A stretch of 64,000 nucleotides of DNA, from contig NZ_JWIG01000016.1 of assembly GCF_000814675.1 (NCBI RefSeq), positions 1 through 64,000 of the forward strand. The letters are read 5' to 3'. Shown one piece after another: positions 58,797 through 64,000 of this stretch. The notes beneath the pieces are model-generated. The model made no database searches, was not told the origin of the DNA, and saw nothing but the letters and a program-made list of their open reading frames with translations. The stretch comes from Pseudoalteromonas distincta. Lineage in GTDB: Bacteria > Pseudomonadota > Gammaproteobacteria > Enterobacterales > Alteromonadaceae. The position numbers and the translations under genes are program-made. Positions within the stretch are counted from its first letter, which is position 1. Every line of letters begins with the position of its first letter.

Positions 58797-61313
58797 ATGG
58801 AAAAGGTTAAAATTTCGTCAGTGCATCAGTCATCAAATCGTTCAGCAAACAAGTTTTCACATGGTCAAAGTTGCGATGAATTGAGCAAGCTCGATTTAGC
58901 ACAATTACAAGCAAAGCTAAAAACATCATCCGACGGGTTAAGCCAAACTGATGCCACACAAAGATTGGCACAATATGGACCTAACGAACTAGTTGAAGAA
59001 AAAACAAACCTACTAATCAAATTTTTATCTTACTTTTGGGGACCAATACCTTGGATGATCGAGGCTGCTATTATTCTATCGGCGCTTGCTAAGCACTGGG
59101 CTGATTTTTTTATTATTCTTGTATTATTGCTGTCTAACGTATTGGTTGGCTTTTGGGAAGAGCACCAAGCGGGTAATGCAATTGCTGCATTAAAAGCAAA
59201 ATTAGCTAACAAAGCACGCGTTCGCCGCGATACTCAGTGGCAAAATTTAAATGCCAGCGAACTTGTCCCAGGTGATGTTATTAGAATGCGGATGGGGGAT
59301 ATAGTGCCTGCAGATGCGCGTTTGCTAAATGGTGATCCCGTAGAAGTCGATCAATCATCTCTTACGGGGGAGTCGTTACCAGTTGTAAAGTCGGCGGGTG
59401 AAACTGTTTATTCGGGCTCTATTATTCGCCAAGGGGAAATAGAAGCAATAGTTTACGCAACCGGCGCTAATACCTTTTTTGGTAAAACAGCACAGTTAGT
59501 TCAAGGGGAGCGAACTGCAAGTCATTTTCAGCGAGCAGTGCTTAAAATTGGTAATTATTTAATAATGCTTGCTGCGGCTTTAGTACTGCTTATAGTTATT
59601 GTTGCTTTGTTTCGCGATGATCCAATGATCACCACATTGCAGTTTGCACTCGTATTAACCGTTGCGGCAATACCAGTCGCCATGCCAACAGTGCTATCAG
59701 TTACTATGGCTGTGGGCGCTCGTTTATTGGCTAAAAAGCAAGTGGTTGTAACACGTTTAGCTGCAATTGAAGAGCTAGCGGGTGTTGATATTCTTTGTTC
59801 CGATAAAACCGGCACATTGACACAAAACCTATTAACATTAGGTGACCCGTTTTATATCGAAAACTCAATAAATAAAGGCTCTGCTGAGCAAGTTATATTG
59901 TACGCGGCATTAGCATCTCGCTCAGAAAATAACGATCCGATTGACTTAGCAGTATTACAAAGTGTAAAAGCTGAGCAGCATCTAGATTCTTATCATATAG
60001 AGCATTTTCAGCCATTTGATCCTGTGAGCAAACGTACTGAAGCAATTGTTAAAAATGCTGATGGTAAAACGTTTAAAGTGACCAAAGGTGCACCGCAGGT
60101 TATTTTAGCTTTGTCGGTTAATATTGAAGCAGTTAAAACTGCAGTTGAGGCATCGATAGATGAATTTGCAGCGCGTGGGTTTCGCTCTTTAGCGGTTGCT
60201 AAAACAGACGAGCAAGGTAAATGGCAATTTATAGGCGTATTGCCGCTTTTTGATCCACCGCGTGAAGAAGCAATACAAACCATTGCCGATGCAAAAGAAA
60301 TGGGTATGAGCGTTAAAATGGTCACGGGCGATCAAGTGGCCATTGCGCGTGAAACTGCAAGTAAACTGGGTTTAGGGACAAACATTCTTGATGCTAGTGG
60401 ATTTGGTGCAACTGAGCATCACCAAACAACGCAGTTAGATGACTCTATTGAGAGTGCTGACGGATTCGCACAAGTATTTCCTGAGCATAAATACCATATT
60501 ATTGATGTGCTTCAGCATAGAGGGCACATTGTTGGTATGACAGGAGATGGCGTAAATGACGCGCCAGCACTTAAAAAAGCTGACTGTGGTATTGCTGTAT
60601 CGGGCGCTACAGATGCAGCGCGTTCAGCAGCATCAATCGTGTTAATGACCGATGGCTTGTCGGTTATAATTGATGCAGTTAAAGAAAGCCGAAAAATATT
60701 TCAACGCATGAACAGTTACGCTATTTACAGGGTTGCTGAAACTCTGCGCGTATTACTTTTTATGACAATGGCGATATTAATTTTTAACTTTTATCCGTTA
60801 ACAGCAGTCATGATTGTAATGCTTGCTTTACTTAACGATGCCGCCATTTTGTCAATTGCATACGACAATGTACATTATCAAAATAAGCCCGAAACATGGA
60901 ATATGCGGCTCGTTTTAGGTATTGCATCTGTGCTGGGAATTCTAGGGCCAATTGCAGCCTTTGGTTTATTTTACTTAGGAGATAAAGTATTTGAACTCGA
61001 CCGTCCTCATCTTCAAACATTAATGTACTTATTACTTTCTGTAGCAGGGCATTTGACTATATTTTTAGCGCGTACCCGAGGTCCATTTTGGTCTATTAAA
61101 CCGTCTGCTATATTAATGGTCGCCGTATTTGGCACGCAAGTTATAGCAACACTTATTGCTGTTTATGGTGTGTTTATGACCCCACTAGGATGGGGCTGGG
61201 CACTTGCTGTGTGGGCATATGCTTTGGTGTGGTTTTTTATTAATGATGGTTTAAAGCTAGTGGCGTATCGAATTTTTGATCCGACAGAAGCACCATTGCT
61301 AGAGAAGAGTTAG
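58797..61313 (+). CDS. P-type proton-translocating ATPase (P3A, plasma-membrane H+-ATPase type)
   Basis: The product is 838 residues. Landmarks: GLSQTDATQRLAQYGPNEL, the actuator VDQSSLTGESLPV, the helix-4 AAIPVAMPTVLSVTMAVGA, phosphorylated D336 in CSDKTGTLTQN, KGAPQVIL, and the hinge GMTGDGVNDAPALKKADCGIAVSGATDAARSA. The PVAMP of helix four and the overall length fit proton pumps of the Pma1 type. It lacks the long regulatory C-terminal tail of the eukaryotic enzymes. A proton exporter would help in acid or low-sodium stress. It stands alone with AAGG before its ATG. Confidence 0.92.
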   Translation: MEKVKISSVHQSSNRSANKFSHGQSCDELSKLDLAQLQAKLKTSSDGLSQTDATQRLAQYGPNELVEEKTNLLIKFLSYFWGPIPWMIEAAIILSALAKHWADFFIILVLLLSNVLVGFWEEHQAGNAIAALKAKLANKARVRRDTQWQNLNASELVPGDVIRMRMGDIVPADARLLNGDPVEVDQSSLTGESLPVVKSAGETVYSGSIIRQGEIEAIVYATGANTFFGKTAQLVQGERTASHFQRAVLKIGNYLIMLAAALVLLIVIVALFRDDPMITTLQFALVLTVAAIPVAMPTVLSVTMAVGARLLAKKQVVVTRLAAIEELAGVDILCSDKTGTLTQNLLTLGDPFYIENSINKGSAEQVILYAALASRSENNDPIDLAVLQSVKAEQHLDSYHIEHFQPFDPVSKRTEAIVKNADGKTFKVTKGAPQVILALSVNIEAVKTAVEASIDEFAARGFRSLAVAKTDEQGKWQFIGVLPLFDPPREEAIQTIADAKEMGMSVKMVTGDQVAIARETASKLGLGTNILDASGFGATEHHQTTQLDDSIESADGFAQVFPEHKYHIIDVLQHRGHIVGMTGDGVNDAPALKKADCGIAVSGATDAARSAASIVLMTDGLSVIIDAVKESRKIFQRMNSYAIYRVAETLRVLLFMTMAILIFNFYPLTAVMIVMLALLNDAAILSIAYDNVHYQNKPETWNMRLVLGIASVLGILGPIAAFGLFYLGDKVFELDRPHLQTLMYLLLSVAGHLTIFLARTRGPFWSIKPSAILMVAVFGTQVIATLIAVYGVFMTPLGWGWALAVWAYALVWFFINDGLKLVAYRIFDPTEAPLLEKS

Positions 61314-61337
61314 CATATAGGTTTAAAAATAAAAAAA

Positions 61338-61367
61338 TTGGTTATAAGCCATAAGGCTTATAACCAA
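61338..61367. terminator. Bidirectional terminator between ATPase and hemerythrin genes
   Basis: TTGGTTATAAGCC (61338-61350) pairs perfectly with GGCTTATAACCAA (61355-61367); the minus strand continues into a run of T. Confidence 0.9.
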
Positions 61368-61412
61368 TAAGTACACAGGGAGTGTGTGGAAGTCGGTTTG
61401 CATGTTATGCAA

Positions 61413-61838
61413 CTAATGCATAGCGTCGTTGTATTGCTCAGCAAGGCTCTCTTTTTGCCCTTCGGTAAGTGCTTTACCCGCTAATTGAAACACTTCGTGT
61501 TCTTCTTCACTTAAATGATGGTGTACCAAATGGTGTAGCTTCTTAGCTGCAACTAACCATGCAGATGAGCTCATTTCGGTATCTTCAAGTTGTTCAATTA
61601 ATTCATCAATTTCGTGATGTTCAGCTACGCTGTGGCGCGCTTTTTCATGAGTTAAGTCATCAAACATAAGTGGGTTATAAAAGTAACGTTCTTCAAATTT
61701 TGCGTGTTGTTCTAATTCTGTTTTTAGCTCATCCATTAGCGTGTGGCGCTGCTCTGTGTCGCCGTGTGTTTGAATAAGCGCATCTACCAATTTTCGTTGT
61801 TTGTCATGGTCATGACGTAGTGCTTCAAAAATATTCAT
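61413..61838 (-). CDS. Hemerythrin-domain protein
   Basis: The product is 141 residues with the di-iron ligands of a hemerythrin HHE cation-binding domain: H9 or H11 in RHDHDKQR, the ELEQHAKFEERYFY block, VAEHHEIDELIEQ, and HLVHHHLSEEEHEVF. Such proteins bind oxygen or nitric oxide and may repair iron centres. It is transcribed alone. A 23-base palindrome lies 113-135 bases upstream. Confidence 0.88.
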   Translation of the reverse strand: MNIFEALRHDHDKQRKLVDALIQTHGDTEQRHTLMDELKTELEQHAKFEERYFYNPLMFDDLTHEKARHSVAEHHEIDELIEQLEDTEMSSSAWLVAAKKLHHLVHHHLSEEEHEVFQLAGKALTEGQKESLAEQYNDAMH

Positions 61839-61950
61839 AACTAGTCCTTTTACAATTTATTTGCTTATACCATTAACAAGCAAGCTAAATGCCAAATATT
61901 AAGTTGTTGTATTTTAATAAATTTAATTTAATTTTTATTCTTTGGCTGCG

Positions 61951-61973
61951 ATCACTGTAAATTTTACAGTGAT
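61951..61973. promoter_or_regulatory. 23-bp palindrome upstream of the hemerythrin gene
   Basis: ATCACTGTAAA-T-TTTACAGTGAT is a perfect inverted repeat with a one-base centre. It fits an operator for a dimeric regulator but does not match FNR, NsrR or NorR patterns that I know. It could serve the hemerythrin gene or the lipoprotein gene at 62168. Nothing else is visible between 61839 and 62167. Confidence 0.5.
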
Positions 61974-62167
61974 ATGAATGCAATAATTTCAGGCTTTCGC
62001 GCTGTTCAATTTTAAAGGGAGTATAAATTCCTACAGAACCTTACAAATATTTACTGGTTGTTTATTTTATTGCAGTGATAAAGTGTCAGTGTTATTTGGG
62101 TACAACCCATATATTACCCTCACACATAAATGCAGGTAGCACGTTAACTTAATAGGATAGTTTAAGG

Positions 62168-62422
62168 ATGAACATAAAAAGCCCCATCGCCGCATTATTA
62201 CTGTGGGCTTTACTGAGTGCATGTAGTACAGCCCCGCGTTCTGACCCTAACTTATGCATTGAAGAGGCTGAAATGGTTGATCGAAATGGCGCTCAAACAA
62301 GCTCACAGGTTTACAATCAATGCATTAGCGCACAAATTAAAAAGGATGAAAAAAATGACACTTTTTTTGATGCCATCGGTACGTTCTTTTTTGAATTTTT
62401 TGTAATGTTGGTAGAAAAGTAA
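62168..62422 (+). CDS. Small lipoprotein
   Basis: The product is 84 residues with lipobox LSAC (C19). The mature part has SDPNLCIEEAEMVDRN and VYNQCISAQIKKDEKND, then a hydrophobic end FFFEFFVMLVEK. It resembles the next protein in plan: lipobox, two cysteines about 30 residues apart, charged middle and hydrophobic tail. No family is recognised. AAGG stands just before its ATG. Confidence 0.68.
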   Translation: MNIKSPIAALLLWALLSACSTAPRSDPNLCIEEAEMVDRNGAQTSSQVYNQCISAQIKKDEKNDTFFDAIGTFFFEFFVMLVEK

Positions 62423-62481
62423 ATAGGCTAACTTGCAGCTGTACTTTAAAGTAAATAAGTTGCGTAAAAATAGGATTATTT

Positions 62482-62736
62482 ATGAAGCAATTATTGATAG
62501 CAATTCCACTTTTTTTATTACTGAGCGCTTGTGCGGCAAAGCCTTACGCAGGCTCGGCAAAATGTATGGAACAAGCAGATATTGCATACGAAACCGATAC
62601 ACGTAAAAATGAGACATTAGATAATGAATGCAAAGCTGCAAAAGTAAATACGCCTAATAAAGAGCTTGAGAATCATGGCTTGGTTGATAGAAGCCTTTTG
62701 CAGCTAATTGTTAGCTTTTTAAATGGCGTATTTTAA
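62482..62736 (+). CDS. Small lipoprotein, same plan as its neighbour
   Basis: The product is 84 residues with lipobox LSAC (C17), then AKCMEQADIAYETDTRKNET and LDNECKAAKVNTPNKE, and a hydrophobic end LLQLIVSFLNGVF. It has the same length and layout as the lipoprotein encoded at 62168, so the two may be old duplicates. Its function is unknown. AGGA lies about ten bases before the ATG. Confidence 0.68.
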   Translation: MKQLLIAIPLFLLLSACAAKPYAGSAKCMEQADIAYETDTRKNETLDNECKAAKVNTPNKELENHGLVDRSLLQLIVSFLNGVF

Positions 62737-62765
62737 TAGTAAAAATATAATTAAATAAGGTATGT

Positions 62766-62984
62766 ATGAGGGAAGAACTAAGAGCAAAAATAATTACCGT
62801 GTGCGATAAAAAAATAGCAGCTAAAGGCGAAAATGTAGGGCTTTCTTTTTATGCATTTTTTGCCAATAAAAACGACGACCCAGAGCTACTTATGGAGGCC
62901 GCTACTTGGTGGATACACACTCATAAATTAGATCATTTTGTAAAAGCACATAAAATTAAACAGATGGTTTTAGATGGACTTTAG
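62766..62984 (+). CDS. Small helical protein, unknown function
   Basis: The product is 72 residues and probably cytoplasmic. It is helical, with ELRAKIITVCDKKIAAKGEN, SFYAFFANKNDDPELLMEAATWWIHTHKLDH and a basic end. It follows the second lipoprotein gene by 29 bases with AAGG before the start, so the three small genes may form one transcript. No family is recognised. Confidence 0.6.
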   Translation: MREELRAKIITVCDKKIAAKGENVGLSFYAFFANKNDDPELLMEAATWWIHTHKLDHFVKAHKIKQMVLDGL

Positions 62985-63020
62985 TCAATTAACTGAGCAA
63001 GTACTTTTAGCTGTATTTAT

Positions 63021-64000
63021 CTAATCAACAACGACTTGGTTTCTTCCGTTTTCTTTTGCTTTATAAAGTAATTTATCTGCATGCTTAATAAGAACATCTA
63101 GTGTGCTTTTTAAAGGGTTACTTACAGAGGCTCCAACACTAAAAGTGATTTTTGTATCACTAGGAAGGTCTTTTATATTACTACAATGCTCGGTAAACCT
63201 AGTGGCGAGCTGGTCAAATATATTTCGAATAGCTAGTTCGTCAACCGAATTTAGTGCAAACAACCATTCTTCGCCGCCGTAGCGGCCAAACTGATGATCA
63301 CCACTTAGTGTTTCTTTTGCAGCTTTTGCAAAGGCAATAAGAACTAAATCTCCAACATCGTGACCAAATTGGTCGTTAACTTTTTTAAAGTAGTCTAAGT
63401 CAACAATTGCTATCGTCATTTTACCTTCATCAAGCTTTGCTTCTGCGGCGCGCATTATTCCTCTGCGATTAGGGCTATTTGTTAGATAATCTGTTAATGA
63501 AATATCGTGATATTTTTGACGTTGTCGAGCTTGCCTATAAAATAAAAATAATGAAGCAATCACTAAAATAAACGCTATAGCAGCGCTAAGTCGCCAAATT
63601 ATTTTTTGTTGGTACTCTTCTTTAGCTTGTAGTTCACTAATGTCTTTTTCGTACTCTAGTTGCTGTATTTTTTCTTCTTTTTCTTTTACTTCAAACTGTA
63701 CCTGTAGTGTTTTTATATTACTTTCACTGGTAGCTTCGTAGTGTTTTTTTGTATAAAGGAGCTTTTGTTCAATTGCTTCAAAAGCCTCATTAGTGTAGTT
63801 AAGGCGTCGCTTTAGCTCATAGCGTTTACTTAAAAATCGGCTTTATAAATACTGCGGCTGAATTTATCTAATTTTAAAAATACCTCATCGTTTGCTTCAT
63901 TTGCTTGATCAAGTAAATCTAGTTTTATATATATGTCAGCTAACAAAATGAGCGATGCGAGTTGCATGTCGTGTACACCTGCAGAGCGAGCAAGTTCAAT
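63021..64000 (-). pseudogene. Membrane-bound GGDEF protein with TPR-like sensor part, interrupted by a frameshift; runs off window edge
   Basis: The C-terminal frame encodes a coiled coil (QFEVKEKEEKIQQLEYEKDI), one transmembrane helix (LSAAIAFILVIASLFLFY) and a GGDEF domain: SLTDYLTNSPNRRG, IAIVDLDYFKKVNDQFGHDVGD and the active-site loop GRYGGEEW. The inhibitory RxxD site is absent. Upstream the frame closes at about 63838, while another frame carries the N-terminal helical repeats (QLASLILLADIYIKLDLLDQ, KFSRSIYKADF) up to a stop at the same spot. Adding one T to the T5 run at 63832-63836 joins them as IYKADFLSKRYELKRRLNYT. It is a real frameshift or a sequencing error. The function would be synthesis of cyclic di-GMP. 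Confidence 0.75.

Overview
The window looks like a chromosomal segment of a marine gammaproteobacterium of the order Alteromonadales, most probably Pseudoalteromonas. The reasons are the AT-rich sequence, several TonB-dependent receptors for algal or plant sugars, a katB-ankB catalase pair, a laminarinase locus, mannitol and sucrose loci, and scattered small inverted-repeat elements. The genus is an inference from gene content; there is no rRNA gene to confirm it, and no tRNA gene or CRISPR array was recognised.

Bases 1-7400 are an accessory region. It starts with the N-terminus of an IS110-family recombinase cut by the window edge, then an integron attC-like hairpin, a secreted ChaN/Tiki-like protein, a decayed C-terminus of a second IS110-family recombinase, small membrane or hypothetical proteins, an opgG without opgH, and a 2-oxoglutarate oxygenase/DUF1272 pair. 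A 70-90 bp two-hairpin repeat occurs three times, each time 19-22 bases before a start codon. Several genes here start with TTG behind a good ribosome binding site.

Bases 7500-15270 are a nitrogen-scavenging locus. A five-gene operon (amidase, gamma-glutamyltransferase-like oxamate amidohydrolase, TSUP permease, ureidoglycine-glyoxylate aminotransferase, allantoate amidohydrolase) matches the allantoate-oxalurate-oxamate branch of purine breakdown. Its upstream region carries a sigma-54 promoter, two NtrC-like sites and a RutR-like box. A RutR-like TetR gene with its own box and an RraA-like gene lie next to it.

Bases 15300-31850 hold a MITE with a TTA duplication, a shortened YddG-type exporter, katB-ankB, and a mannitol cluster (HAD phosphatase, NCS1-type permease, mannitol dehydrogenase, fructokinase) followed by a CstA-like transporter. 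They also hold a TetR-controlled GST/cupin/STAS group and a LysR-controlled group of MBL-fold protein, DsbA-like protein and lipoprotein.

Bases 31868-39500 are a sucrose regulon: fructokinase, TonB receptor, MFS transporter, sucrose phosphorylase and LacI repressor, tied together by the operator CTTAATCGATTAAG. Bases 39950-46730 hold a trypsin-like protease, a decayed S41 protease, and a laminarin locus (TonB receptor and GH16 enzyme) with twin TGTAAGCGCTTACA operators.

Bases 47044-57666 are one tightly packed eight-gene operon: TonB receptor, a VTT membrane domain fused to a mercuric-reductase-like flavoenzyme, DUF547 protein, YnjB/YnjC/YnjD ABC importer, CDP-alcohol phosphotransferase and fatty-acid hydroxylase. 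Its substrate is unknown, which makes it the best candidate here for an undescribed system. The window ends with a DoxX-like protein, a P-type proton ATPase, a hemerythrin, two small lipoproteins and a frameshifted GGDEF protein. A 94-160 bp non-coding element recurs at 13747, 26472 and 44305.
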